Positions 26,747 to 35,649 of a DNA stretch of 64,000 bases are shown one piece after another. The notes beneath the pieces are model-generated. The model ran no database searches, was not told where the DNA came from, and saw only the letters and a list, made by a program, of their open reading frames with translations. This DNA is from Plantactinospora soyae (GTDB lineage: Bacteria > Actinomycetota > Actinomycetes > Mycobacteriales > Micromonosporaceae). The stretch is taken from NCBI RefSeq assembly GCF_014874095.1, contig NZ_JADBEB010000001.1:7006001-7070000 (forward strand), in the 5' to 3' direction. The translations under genes were made by a program, and so were the position numbers. Numbering within the stretch: position 1 is the stretch's first letter; every line of letters begins with the position of its first letter.

Positions 26747-27534
26747 CGGAGGTCCGGGTCACCCACATCGGCGGGCCGACAACGCTGGTCGAGTTCGCCG
26801 GGTGGCGGGTGCTCACCGACCCGACCTTCGACCCGCCCGGCCGGACCTACCAGTTCGGATGGGGCACATCGTCGCGGAAGCTCACCGGCCCGTCCATCGC
26901 CCCGGCAGACCTGGGACCGATCGACGCGGTGCTGCTCACCCACGACCATCACGGCGACAATCTCGACGACGCCGGCCGGGTGCTGCTGTCTGGAGTCGGC
27001 ACCGTGCTCACCACGGTCCCCGGCGCGAGACGACTGGGCGGCAACGCCACCGGTCTCGCGCCGTGGGCCACCACCCGTCTCGTCCTCGACGGCCGCCCCA
27101 CGATCGAAGTCACCGCGACACCCTGCCGACACGGCCCACCGCTGAGCCGTCCGATCGTCGGTGACGTCATCGGCTTCGCGCTGAGCTGGAGCGGCCAGCG
27201 ACACGGGCTGTTCTGGGTCTCCGGAGACACCGTGTTGTACGGCGGCGTCCGGCAGGTCGCCCAGCGGCTCGACATCGGCACCGCGCTCGTACACCTCGGT
27301 GGCGTCCGGTTTCCGCTGACCGGGCCGCTGCGCTACAGCATGACCGGTCGCGAGGCCGTCGAACTCTGCCAGGCGATCCAGGCGCACACGGTCATCCCCG
27401 TGCACTACGAGGGCTGGCAACACTTCCAGCAACCCCACGCGAAGCTGGCGCGGGAACTGGACGCCGCGCCGGACGACGTCCGCCGTAGCGTCCGCTGGCT
27501 GCCGGTCGGCGTGGCGAGCGACATCACCGTCTGA
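26743..27534 (+). CDS. MBL-fold metal-dependent hydrolase
   Basis: 263 residues of the metallo-beta-lactamase fold, closest in look to the UlaG/RomA-like group. The metal motif is THDHHGDNLD (HxHxDH type), followed by the later His in CRHGPP, an Asp in VSGDTVLYGG and a final His in PVHYEGW. It starts within the stop codon of the alpha/beta hydrolase gene. The substrate is unknown; pairing with an esterase-like enzyme suggests consecutive steps on an ester or lactone compound. Confidence 0.88.
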   Translation: MTEVRVTHIGGPTTLVEFAGWRVLTDPTFDPPGRTYQFGWGTSSRKLTGPSIAPADLGPIDAVLLTHDHHGDNLDDAGRVLLSGVGTVLTTVPGARRLGGNATGLAPWATTRLVLDGRPTIEVTATPCRHGPPLSRPIVGDVIGFALSWSGQRHGLFWVSGDTVLYGGVRQVAQRLDIGTALVHLGGVRFPLTGPLRYSMTGREAVELCQAIQAHTVIPVHYEGWQHFQQPHAKLARELDAAPDDVRRSVRWLPVGVASDITV

Positions 27535-27594
27535 CCTGGTCCCGCTGCGACGGCACGGCACCGTTGCGGTTGCACCGAGAGACGCGGTACGCGG

Positions 27595-28143
27595 TCAACC
27601 GGCCCAGGACCGGATGTACTCGTCGACGAGTTTCATCCGTACCTCGAGCGTGCCGGCGGGTACGTCAACCAGTTCAAAACCATGTTCCCGGTACGCCTGC
27701 TCGTGGAAGCGTTCGAACCTGACCGACTGTGCGAGGGTGATCCGGCGCGCCGCTGTCGGCGTGATGAATCCGAGCAGGTGGACGAAGAAGACGCGTGGTT
27801 GATAGATGCCCTCCCCGACGACGCGGTCGATCTCCCTGGCCAGGGTCGGCGTCACCGGCCGCCCGGCGTAGTGGGCGAGCGCCAACGTGCAGATCGGCGA
27901 CCGGTCGAATACCTGGACCGTGGTCGCGGGCGGCGCCGGCTGCTCCTGGCGGTCACGCTGGAGCAGCGTGACCGCGTCGATGAAGCCCGCATCGCGCCAC
28001 GGCTCGTCGCGACCCAGCGCCTGTTCGCGGGCGATGACGTCGGTCGCCGCCTCGTCGACCACGGCGTATCCGCGATCGCGAAGCGCTGCCACGATCGTCG
28101 TTTTTCCGGCGCCCGGCGCGCCGGTCAAGATGTATCGCCGCAC
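27595..28143 (-). CDS. P-loop AAA-type nucleotide-binding protein
   Basis: 182 residues from GTG 28143, preceded by GAGAGGAG. Walker A is TGAPGAGKTTIV at the extreme N-terminus. DEAATDVIAREQ and FDRSPICTLALAHYAGR resemble the AAA_28 group of small P-loop proteins. The C-terminus (RFERFHEQAYREHGFELVDVP) is typical of that group. The biochemical role is unknown; nucleotide or small-molecule kinase is possible. The gene is convergent with the MBL-fold gene. Confidence 0.8.
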   Translation of the reverse strand: MRRYILTGAPGAGKTTIVAALRDRGYAVVDEAATDVIAREQALGRDEPWRDAGFIDAVTLLQRDRQEQPAPPATTVQVFDRSPICTLALAHYAGRPVTPTLAREIDRVVGEGIYQPRVFFVHLLGFITPTAARRITLAQSVRFERFHEQAYREHGFELVDVPAGTLEVRMKLVDEYIRSWAG

Positions 28144-28446
28144 AGCGTCGACTCCTCTCGGGCAGGGTGTCGGGCCGGCACATTCGATGGCCGGCGGACA
28201 GGGGAAACGGGATGGGGTGCAATGGCGGGGGTGGCCGCCGACCGATCGGCGGCCCGGTCGACTGGGCGCCGATGCGAGGCGGAGGTGACCCGGCGGAGGC
28301 TGGCGCCGGGAAGCCGCACTCCCCGGATGGACACCGGGTCGCGGTCGGACGGCGAGACCATCATCAGGCAACGGCATGCTGCCGACGCGGGTACTTACAG
28401 AATGACGACAACCAAGGGCCGACGGCTACGGATAACGAGTTACGAA
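28144..28446. other. Intergenic region upstream of the P-loop gene
   Basis: About 300 bp between the P-loop gene start and repeat unit B. I see no convincing gene; it should hold the promoter of the P-loop gene. The final 70 bp before the repeat are less GC-rich than the surroundings. Confidence 0.4.
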
Positions 28447-28451
28447 GACGC

Positions 28452-28489
28452 CGCTGGCCGGGTCCCCGTGGGTGGGGACCCGGCCAGCG
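28452..28489 (-). terminator. Terminator of repeat unit B
   Basis: CGCTGGCCGGGTCCCC, loop GTGGGT, and the exact reverse complement: 16-bp stem, identical in units B, C, D and E. Confidence 0.9.
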
Positions 28490-28509
28490 GTGATGCCATG
28501 TTTTGTTGT

Positions 28510-29205
28510 TTAGCTGTTGTTCCAGGCGTTGGCGACGAGGTCAGCGGCCTGGTTCTCCCACTTGGCGTACGCGTCCGGGTACGCCGAGACCTGCACCTTC
28601 TGCGCCGCCACGGTCAGCGGCAGATCATGCCAACCATCAACCTGCTTCAGACCCTTGAGGAACGCGATCGTCGAGTACTCCGGATCGGTGATCTGATCCG
28701 GCGAACCCCAACCCGAAGACGGCCGCTGCTGGAACAGACCCAGCGAGTCATGGTCGTTACGGTCACCCAGGTGACCCAGGTTCTCCAACTTCGACTCCTG
28801 CAACGACGTTCCGACCGCGATCACGGCGGCACGCTCGTCCAGACCAGCCTTCTTCGTAGCCTTCACGATCGCCTTCACGTTCCCGGACTGCTCGCCCGAG
28901 AGCGGAATCGACTGCTGCTCACCCTGCACACCACGCGGAACCAGCCTGTCCCGCGACGGCTTAGCGTCCTTCTTACCCTTGTCCTTGTCGTTCTTGTCCT
29001 TGTCGCCCTTGTGGTCCTTGTCGGCCAGCACCGACTGCGACACCGACACCGGCCTGTTGTGCTCCGGGGCGGCCTGAGCCGCCACCGCGGGACCGGCGAC
29101 CGCGCCACCGACAAACGCCAAACCAGCAAGACCCAACACACTCTTACGAACAATCGAAGTCTGCTCGACGGCCGGGAGCCATCGGCTGAACAGAGTCGTG
29201 TTCAC
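28510..29205 (-). CDS. Secreted lysozyme-like protein, repeat copy B
   Basis: 231 residues, same amino-acid sequence as copies A and C including the linker, but with silent differences clustered around the SLQESKL codons, where it matches copies D and E instead. This mosaic pattern indicates recombination between copies. Start GTG at 29205 with the same GGAAGG. Signal peptide, Lys/Asp linker and lysozyme-like domain are as in copy A. Confidence 0.85.
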   Translation of the reverse strand: MNTTLFSRWLPAVEQTSIVRKSVLGLAGLAFVGGAVAGPAVAAQAAPEHNRPVSVSQSVLADKDHKGDKDKNDKDKGKKDAKPSRDRLVPRGVQGEQQSIPLSGEQSGNVKAIVKATKKAGLDERAAVIAVGTSLQESKLENLGHLGDRNDHDSLGLFQQRPSSGWGSPDQITDPEYSTIAFLKGLKQVDGWHDLPLTVAAQKVQVSAYPDAYAKWENQAADLVANAWNNS

Positions 29206-29468
29206 GATGGTTACCTTCCACTCGGGGATGAACACCCCACGGGGGAAATCCGGGGTGCCAGTGAAACCAAACTGTCCCGAGACGAACAAACGCCCGCCTC
29301 CAGGGACCAAGACTTGTCCGGGAAGTACCGGGGGGCTACTCAACCGAACACCATATGTAACGACCGGGGGCCCAGGATCATTCCCGGCCCGCCACCTGTC
29401 AGCCCAGCTCACAGACCGTGGTACTCGGTCGTACGGGTAATGTAACGACCGGCCCCCCACCAACATTC
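29206..29468 (-). promoter_or_regulatory. Leader and promoter region of repeat copy B
   Basis: Gene-proximal leader differs from A/C/D (GTGAAACCAAAC block), yet the hairpin GTCCC-tg-GAGGCG / CGTCTC-GGGAC is kept through a G-U pair. Both GGTCGTTACAT elements are intact, 85 bp apart. The remaining 200 bp to the response-regulator gene show nothing recognisable. Confidence 0.6.
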
Positions 29469-29671
29469 CCACCAGCCGAGTCGATCAAGTCTGCGTTCCG
29501 GACACCTGGGCGAATCTCGCCCAGTCACCCCGGAACCTCCTCCTCGGCGCCCACAGCGTAGGCCACCTCGCAGTCGCGACTCCGGCGTCGATGCGTGCCG
29601 CCAGGCACATTGCGTACGGCGTCCTAGGATACTGGGTACGTCGCTCAACCCGCGTGATGGACGAGGGATGC

Positions 29672-30346
29672 CTACAGTGCCGGGCGACGATTCGTCGGGC
29701 TGACGAGGCCGGACTCGTAGGCGAGTACGACGAGCTGGGCGCGATCCCGGGCGTGGAGCTTGGTCATTGCCCGGCTGACGTGTGTCTTCGCGGTCGCCTG
29801 GCTGATCACCATCTGCGCGGCGATCTCGTCGTTGGACAGGCCACGGGCGGCCAGCGCCACGACCTCGCGTTCCCGGTTGGTCAGGATCTCCAGGGCCTGC
29901 GAAAGATCGCCGTGCGGCGGACGGGAGACGTACTCGTCGATCAGCCGGCGGGTGATGGTGGGCGAGAGTAGGGCGTCGCCCCGGGCGGCCACCCGTACAC
30001 CGTGTAGCAGGTCCTCCGGCTCGGTGTCCTTGACGAGGAAGCCACCGGCCCCAGCCCGCAGCGCGGTGTAGACGTACTCGTCGAGGCCGTAGTTGGTCAG
30101 CATCACCACGTGCACCGCGGTCAGGCGCGGATCGGCGGCGATCTGCCGGGTCGCCTGGATGCCGTCGAGAACCGGCATCTGGATGTCGATCAGCGCCACG
30201 TCGGGCAGGTGCGCCACGGCGAGCGCCACGGCCTGGCTACCGTCGGCCGCTTCGGCCACCACCTCGATGTCGTCCTCGGCGTTCAGCAGCGCGCGGAACC
30301 CGGCGCGGATCAGGGCCTGATCGTCGGCGAGCAGCACCCGAATCAC
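29672..30346 (-). CDS. NarL/FixJ-family response regulator
   Basis: 224 residues: receiver domain with acidic pocket LLADDQ, phospho-acceptor Asp in ALIDIQMPVLDG and the switch Lys in FLVKDTEPEDL, then a LuxR-type helix-turn-helix (LTNREREVVALAARGLSNDEIA...). The GTG start overlaps the kinase stop by four bases, so the pair is cotranscribed with the kinase upstream. Likely targets are the divergent DUF1772-MMPL genes (inference from position). Confidence 0.93.
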   Translation of the reverse strand: MIRVLLADDQALIRAGFRALLNAEDDIEVVAEAADGSQAVALAVAHLPDVALIDIQMPVLDGIQATRQIAADPRLTAVHVVMLTNYGLDEYVYTALRAGAGGFLVKDTEPEDLLHGVRVAARGDALLSPTITRRLIDEYVSRPPHGDLSQALEILTNREREVVALAARGLSNDEIAAQMVISQATAKTHVSRAMTKLHARDRAQLVVLAYESGLVSPTNRRPAL

Positions 30347-31521
30347 GAGTCCGCACCCAGCGGCAGTTCGGCCCGGACCCCGAAACCGCCACCGTGGCGT
30401 GGACCGACGCGCAACGATCCGCCGAGGGCGGTGACCCTCTCCCGCATCCCTACCAGCCCCACCCCCGGTACGACGTCCGAGCCATCGTCGTCGAAGCGCC
30501 CGCCGTCGTCGCGGACGGTGCCGCGCCCGTCGTCGTCGACGCGGACCGTCAGTGCATCGTCGCGGTAGTCGAGCTCGACCACCACGGTCGCCGCCCCGGC
30601 GTGCCGGGTGACGTTGGTGAGCGCCTCCTGGATGATCCGGTACGCGGCACGGTCGACCGGAGCGGGCAGTGGGCGCCTGTTCCCACAGACCCCGACGGTG
30701 ACCGGGAGGCCAGCCTTCCGTGCCCCCTCGACGAGGTTCTCCAGCCGCTCCAGCCCGCTACCGGGCTGGTCACCGTCGCTGCGCAGCACCTCAAGGGTCG
30801 CCCGCAGCTCCCGGGTCGCCTCGCCGCTGGCCTGCTGGATGGCGAGCAGCGCCTCGGGTACCGGCTCGTCGCGCTTGCGAGCCAGGTGTACGGCGACACC
30901 GGCCTGCACCTTGATGATCGAGATGCTGTGCGTGAGCGAGTCGTGCAGTTCCCGGGCGATCCGCAGCCGTTCCTCGTCGGCCCGGCGTCGGGCGGTCTCC
31001 TCCCGGGTCCGTTCGGCATCGGCAGCCCGCTGTTCCACCTGCTCCAGATAGGCCTGCCGCTGCCGGGTTACCTCGGCGGCCACGCTCGCCGCGACCATCC
31101 AGCCGATGAGCAGGAACCACCGCTCGAAGACGTCGGGAGCCGCTTGGCCGCTGCTGGAAAGGGCGAGTTCGGCGGCGAGGCCTCCGACCAGGATGCCTAC
31201 GATGGCGGTGCCGGCGACCCGATGATGCCCGGCCCGCACCGTGGCGTACAGGGCGAACATCGTCGGCACCGCGGGGACGACTCCGGGATAGCCTCGCGCC
31301 TGGTAGACCAGCAGGCAGACCGTGGTGATCCCGAGGACGAGTCTGGGCGTCCGCCGACGTAGCGCCAGCACCGCCGCCGAGAGCACCAGCAGCAGGCAGC
31401 CGGCCACGTCGAGCGGTACCCGGCCGGTTCGCGCGGTCGCGCCGCCGAGCAGCACCAGTACGGCGACGCCAAGGGCCACCTGCCAGTCGCGCGACCTTCC
31501 GCGCCAACCATCGTCGCGCAT
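30343..31521 (-). CDS. Sensor histidine kinase (HisKA_3 type)
   Basis: 392 residues from ATG 31521. Several N-terminal hydrophobic segments form a membrane sensor without a large extracellular loop. A coiled-coil stretch (YLEQVEQRAADAERTREETA) leads to the phospho-acceptor box RIARELHDSLTHSISII and a C-terminal ATPase domain with IIQEALTNVTRHAGA and DDGRG. It is a NarL-partner kinase of the type common in actinomycetes. The divergent neighbours are a DUF1772 protein and an MMPL exporter, so it may sense an envelope-acting compound. Confidence 0.92.
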   Translation of the reverse strand: MRDDGWRGRSRDWQVALGVAVLVLLGGATARTGRVPLDVAGCLLLVLSAAVLALRRRTPRLVLGITTVCLLVYQARGYPGVVPAVPTMFALYATVRAGHHRVAGTAIVGILVGGLAAELALSSSGQAAPDVFERWFLLIGWMVAASVAAEVTRQRQAYLEQVEQRAADAERTREETARRRADEERLRIARELHDSLTHSISIIKVQAGVAVHLARKRDEPVPEALLAIQQASGEATRELRATLEVLRSDGDQPGSGLERLENLVEGARKAGLPVTVGVCGNRRPLPAPVDRAAYRIIQEALTNVTRHAGAATVVVELDYRDDALTVRVDDDGRGTVRDDGGRFDDDGSDVVPGVGLVGMRERVTALGGSLRVGPRHGGGFGVRAELPLGADS

Positions 31522-31778
31522 GGTCGAAACGGTAGACGACCATCGGGGATCCCGCGTCCGGCGGAGGATGCAGTCCGCCGCTACCGCACGGGACGTACTT
31601 CCGGTTCGGGCTACGCCGCCGTCGGCAGCCGCGATTGTCGTCCCTGGACCGACGACCTCGACCACCAGGCGACGGCATCCTGACTACTCGCAACGCCGAT
31701 ACCCGGGGGACGGCGCCCGGATCGGCATCGGCCCCGTTTCCCGGACCGTTCCGTCAGCCCAGTGAAGGCGGGTAACCC

Positions 31779-32381
31779 ATGAGCGAGCCTGTCGACCGTA
31801 CGCGCGCCCCCGGCAGTGGCCCCGACGCCCGTGTCGAACCCGGTTCCGGAGTCGGAGCCGGTCCGGCGGACGGCCGCAGAGGTGCCTGGATACGTCCACT
31901 GCGGACGCTCGCGCTGCTCTCCAGCGGTCTGCTGGCCGGGGCGTTCTGCTACGGCGCACTCAACGTCGTGCAGGCGTTCAAGGCGGTGCCGCTCGACGTA
32001 CGGCTGACGTTCCATACGGCGTTGATGAGGATGAACGGGCCCGTCATGCAGACGGTGATGGCGGTGGCGCTGCTCAGTACGCTCGCGCTCGCCATCCTGC
32101 TCCGTACCACGTCACGACGGCTCGCCGGCACGGCCAGCGCACTGGTGCTCACCACCTTCCTGGTCACCCGGTTCGGAAACGTCCCGATCAACGGCCAGAT
32201 CAAGGTCTGGCTGGCCACCTCGGTCCCGGCTGATCATGCAGAGATCCTGCGGCGTTGGGAGCTGTTCAACTACGTCCGGACGCTCGCTGCCCTCACCGCG
32301 TTCCTCCTACTGCTGACCCTCGTCGACGGGGTCATTGCCCGCCGGGGCGGAGCAGGCGCCGGGGCCGGAGGGGCCGCCTGA
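31779..32381 (+). CDS. DUF1772 / anthrone-oxygenase-like membrane protein
   Basis: 200 residues with about four hydrophobic helices and the family signature FGNVPINGQIKVW followed by ILRRWELFNYVRT. Members of this family include small anthrone oxygenases but most are of unknown function. The first 35 residues are Gly/Pro-rich. Its stop (TGATG) overlaps the MMPL start by one base, and the pair is divergent from a two-component system. Confidence 0.85.
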   Translation: MSEPVDRTRAPGSGPDARVEPGSGVGAGPADGRRGAWIRPLRTLALLSSGLLAGAFCYGALNVVQAFKAVPLDVRLTFHTALMRMNGPVMQTVMAVALLSTLALAILLRTTSRRLAGTASALVLTTFLVTRFGNVPINGQIKVWLATSVPADHAEILRRWELFNYVRTLAALTAFLLLLTLVDGVIARRGGAGAGAGGAA

Positions 32382-34474
32382 TGTCGCCGACCGCCCACGC
32401 TGGCCGAGGATCCTTCGTCGGGCTGGTCGCCGGTCGGCGTACCAGGTGGGTGGTGTTGGGGTTCTGGCTGATCGCCGCCATCGCGGCGGCCGGCCTGGCC
32501 GGCCGGCTGGGGTCGGTGCAGCGGGACGACGCCGCAGCCGCGCTGCCGGCGGACGCCGAGTCCACCCAGGTCGTACTGCTTGCGCCGTCGACGGCCGACA
32601 CCGAGGCGCTGCCCGCGGTCGTGGTCTACGAGCGATCCGGTGGACTCGTCGACGCCGACCGGGCCAAGTTGACGGCCGACGCTCGGCTCTTCGCCCAGCG
32701 TGGCGACCTCGATGGTGCCGTCGTCGGGCCGACCCTGAGCGCCGACGGGACCGCAGCGCAGATCGTGCTCTCCCTCGACCTCGGTCCGGACCCGTTCGAG
32801 CGGGTCGGGGATGCCGTCGCCACGATCAGGCAGGTCGCGCGGGCGGACGCGGGCGGGATGACGGTGCACGTGGCGGGGCCGGCGGGATCGCTCGCCGACC
32901 AGAGTGCGGCGGTCAGTGGGATCGACACCCGGCTGCTGCTGGTCACCATCGCCGTCGTCATCGCGATTCTGCTGGTCACCTATCGCAGCCCGGTGCTGTG
33001 GCTGCTGCCCGTGCTCTCCGCCGGGTTGGCGCTGGTCGCCGCGCAGGCGGTCGTGTACCTGCTCGCCCGGTACGCCAACCTGGCCGTGACCGCCGACAGC
33101 AGTGCGATCCTGACCATCCTCGTCTTCGGCGCGGCCACCGACTACGCACTGCTCATCGTCGCCCGATACCGGGAGGAACTGCGGCGGCACGAAGATCGGA
33201 ACGATGCGATGGCGGTGGCACTGCGGCGGTCCGCGCCGGCGATCATCGCCAGTGCGGGTACGGCGGTGGCTGCGATGCTGTGCCTGCTGCTGGCCGACCT
33301 GAACTCGACCCGGAACCTCGGGCCGGTGCTCGCCGTCGGCGTCCTGACCGGGCTGGTGGTGATGCTGACCGCGTTTCCCGCGCTGTTGGTGAGTACCGGT
33401 CGCTGGGTCTTCTGGCCGGCTCGTCCCCGGTACGGCTCCCCCGCCGCCGACGCCTCCGGCCGGTGGACCCGGATCGGCCGGAGCATCGCCCGACGTCCTC
33501 GCCTGACCTGGCTGGCGACCACGTTCGCGCTCGGCGCGATGGCGCTCGGCATCATCCAGCTCGATGCCAGCGGGCTGAGCAGCCAGGAGTCGTTCCGGGG
33601 CAGCCACGACTCGGTTCTCGGTGCGCAGGTGCTGAACCGGCACTTCGCCGCCGGTGTCGGCACTCCGATCATGGTCGTCAGCCGGGCCGACCGAGCCGAC
33701 GAGGTACGCGCGGCGGTGCTCGGGACCCGGGGCGTCGACGCCGGTTCGGTCACACCGGGCGAGATCCACGGCGGCCGTGCGTACCTGAAGGCCACCCTCA
33801 TCGAGCCGGCGGACAGCCAGGCCGCGTACGACACGGTGGACCGTGTACGTGGGGCGGTGCATGCCGTAGCGCGGGCGGATGCGCTCGTCGGTGGCGACAC
33901 CGCCATCCAGCTCGACATCCAGCGCACCGCGCGAGCCGACCGGAACATCCTGCTACCGATCGTGTTCGCGGTGGTGTTCACGATTCTGGTACTGCTGCTG
34001 CGGTCCCTGGTGGCTCCGCTGCTGCTCATCGGAACGGTGGTGCTCTCGTTCGGGGCCGCGCTCGGCGCGAGCGTCCTGGTGTTCCGGCACGTCTTCGGCT
34101 TCAGCGGGGAGGACAGTTCACTTCCGCTCTACCTGTTCGTGTTCCTCGTCGCGCTCGGCGTCGACTACAACATCTTCCTGATGACCCGGGTCCGCGAGGA
34201 GGCCGCCCGGCACGGCACCCGACCCGCGACGGTGCTGGGGCTGGCGGCGACCGGGGGCGTGATCACGTCGGCGGGTCTGGTCCTCGCCGGCACCTTTGCG
34301 GTGCTGACGACCCTGCCGTTGACGATGATCGTGCAGCTCGGTTTCGCGGTCGCGATCGGCATTCTCCTGGACACCGTCGTCGTGCGGTCCGTACTGGTTC
34401 CCGCGCTCAGCTTGGATGTCGGACGACACCTCTGGTGGCCGAGCCGACTGTTCCGCGAATCGGCGGAACCGTAG
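32381..34474 (+). CDS. MMPL-family (RND-like) membrane transporter
   Basis: 697 residues with two repeats of a transmembrane helix plus extracytoplasmic domain followed by a five-helix bundle. The proton-relay Asp-Tyr motifs appear as GAATDYALLIVARYREEL in the first half and GVDYNIFLMTRVREEA in the second. Family members export lipids or drugs in actinobacteria. The gene overlaps the DUF1772 gene by one base; the adjacent divergent two-component system probably controls both. Confidence 0.92.
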   Translation: MSPTAHAGRGSFVGLVAGRRTRWVVLGFWLIAAIAAAGLAGRLGSVQRDDAAAALPADAESTQVVLLAPSTADTEALPAVVVYERSGGLVDADRAKLTADARLFAQRGDLDGAVVGPTLSADGTAAQIVLSLDLGPDPFERVGDAVATIRQVARADAGGMTVHVAGPAGSLADQSAAVSGIDTRLLLVTIAVVIAILLVTYRSPVLWLLPVLSAGLALVAAQAVVYLLARYANLAVTADSSAILTILVFGAATDYALLIVARYREELRRHEDRNDAMAVALRRSAPAIIASAGTAVAAMLCLLLADLNSTRNLGPVLAVGVLTGLVVMLTAFPALLVSTGRWVFWPARPRYGSPAADASGRWTRIGRSIARRPRLTWLATTFALGAMALGIIQLDASGLSSQESFRGSHDSVLGAQVLNRHFAAGVGTPIMVVSRADRADEVRAAVLGTRGVDAGSVTPGEIHGGRAYLKATLIEPADSQAAYDTVDRVRGAVHAVARADALVGGDTAIQLDIQRTARADRNILLPIVFAVVFTILVLLLRSLVAPLLLIGTVVLSFGAALGASVLVFRHVFGFSGEDSSLPLYLFVFLVALGVDYNIFLMTRVREEAARHGTRPATVLGLAATGGVITSAGLVLAGTFAVLTTLPLTMIVQLGFAVAIGILLDTVVVRSVLVPALSLDVGRHLWWPSRLFRESAEP

Positions 34475-34525
34475 TCGGGGCCGGGGGTTGCGGTACGAGT
34501 ACCGGCCGGGGTGGGGCGAAGACGC

Positions 34526-34563
34526 CGCTGGCCGGGTCCCCGTGGGTGGGGACCCGGCCAGCG
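34526..34563 (-). terminator. Terminator of repeat unit C
   Basis: Perfect 16-bp stem with GTGGGT loop. Lying between convergent genes, it may also stop transcription from the MMPL gene. Confidence 0.9.
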
Positions 34564-34587
34564 GTGCTATCCAAGCGTCTTCGTTGT

Positions 34588-35283
34588 TTAGCTGTTGTTC
34601 CAGGCGTTGGCGACGAGGTCAGCGGCCTGGTTCTCCCACTTGGCGTACGCGTCCGGGTACGCCGAGACCTGCACCTTCTGCGCCGCCACGGTCAACGGCA
34701 GATCATGCCAACCATCAACCTGCTTCAGACCCTTGAGGAACGCGATCGTCGAGTACTCCGGATCGGTGATCTGATCCGGCGAACCCCAACCCGAGGACGG
34801 CCGCTGCTGGAACAGACCCAGCGAGTCATGGTCGTTACGGTCACCCAGGTGACCCAGGTTCTCCAACTTCGACTCCTGGAGGCTCGTGCCCACCGCGATC
34901 ACGGCGGCACGCTCGTCCAGACCAGCCTTCTTCGTGGCCTTCACGATCGCCTTCACGTTCCCGGACTGCTCGCCCGAGAGCGGAATCGACTGCTGCTCAC
35001 CCTGCACACCACGCGGAACCAGCCTGTCCCGCGACGGCTTAGCGTCCTTCTTACCCTTGTCCTTGTCGTTCTTGTCCTTGTCGCCCTTGTGGTCCTTGTC
35101 GGCCAGCACCGACTGCGACACCGACACCGGCCTGTTGTGCTCCGGGGCGGCCTGAGCCGCCACCGCGGGACCGGCGACCGCGCCACCGACAAACGCCAAA
35201 CCAGCAAGACCCAACACACTCTTACGAACAATCGAAGTCTGCTCGACGGCCGGGAGCCATCGGCTGAACAGAGTCGTGTTCAC
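34588..35283 (-). CDS. Secreted lysozyme-like protein, repeat copy C
   Basis: 231 residues, apparently identical to copy A at the protein level and in the stretches of DNA compared, including the silent block at SLQESKL. Signal peptide, linker KDHKGDKDKNDKDKGKK and lysozyme-like domain as in A. Near-absence of silent change between genes 12 kb apart argues for very recent duplication or continuing gene conversion. Confidence 0.85.
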   Translation of the reverse strand: MNTTLFSRWLPAVEQTSIVRKSVLGLAGLAFVGGAVAGPAVAAQAAPEHNRPVSVSQSVLADKDHKGDKDKNDKDKGKKDAKPSRDRLVPRGVQGEQQSIPLSGEQSGNVKAIVKATKKAGLDERAAVIAVGTSLQESKLENLGHLGDRNDHDSLGLFQQRPSSGWGSPDQITDPEYSTIAFLKGLKQVDGWHDLPLTVAAQKVQVSAYPDAYAKWENQAADLVANAWNNS

Positions 35284-35601
35284 GATGGTTACCTTCCACT
35301 CGGGGATGAACACCCCACGGGGGAAATCCGGGGTGCCAGTGGTACGTGATTCCGTCCCGAGGCGAACACGCGCCTCCAGGGACCAAGACTTGTCCGGGAA
35401 GTACCGGGGGGCTACTCAACCGAACACCATATGTAACGACCGGGGGCCCTGGATCATTCCCGGCCCGCCACCTGTCAGCCCAGCTCACAGACCGTGGTAC
35501 TCGGTCGTACGGGTAATGTAACGACCGGCCCCCCACCAACATTCCGGGCCACAAACTTGATCATGAATCGAACCGGACACCGGGGGCACCGGACGCATGC
35601 C
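35284..35601 (-). promoter_or_regulatory. Leader and promoter region of repeat copy C
   Basis: Contains the far-upstream block TTGATCATGAATCGAACCGG, two GGTCGTTACAT elements 85 bp apart, the GTCCC-tg-GAGGCG hairpin (35354-35383) and a GGGGTG stretch that can pair with CACCCC on one side or with CCCC on the other just before the Shine-Dalgarno. Confidence 0.62.
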
Positions 35602-35649
35602 GTCGGATCGGCCGCGAGGTCGTCGTGCAGCGGTCGACGACGGACGAGG

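Larger units (their letters stand above)
28447..29468 (-). repeat. Dispersed repeat unit B
   Basis: Second unit, same orientation. Similarity to the other units ends right after CAACATTCC, about 60 bp earlier than in A, C, D and E, so the far-upstream TTGATCATGAA block is missing or diverged. The paired elements are at 29342-29365 and 29427-29450. Confidence 0.9.
34521..35601 (-). repeat. Dispersed repeat unit C
   Basis: Third unit, same orientation, best reference copy. It starts 46 bp after the MMPL stop on the opposite strand. Left boundary GACGCCGCTGG, right boundary just after ACCGGACACCGGGG. Elements at 35418-35441 and 35503-35526; hairpin at 35354-35383. Confidence 0.92.

Noticed and set aside
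35284-35601. ydaO-type c-di-AMP riboswitch before the lysozyme-like genes
   Set aside because: Such riboswitches often precede wall hydrolase genes in actinobacteria, but I cannot find the conserved blocks of the motif here; the leader is kept only as an unidentified structured candidate.
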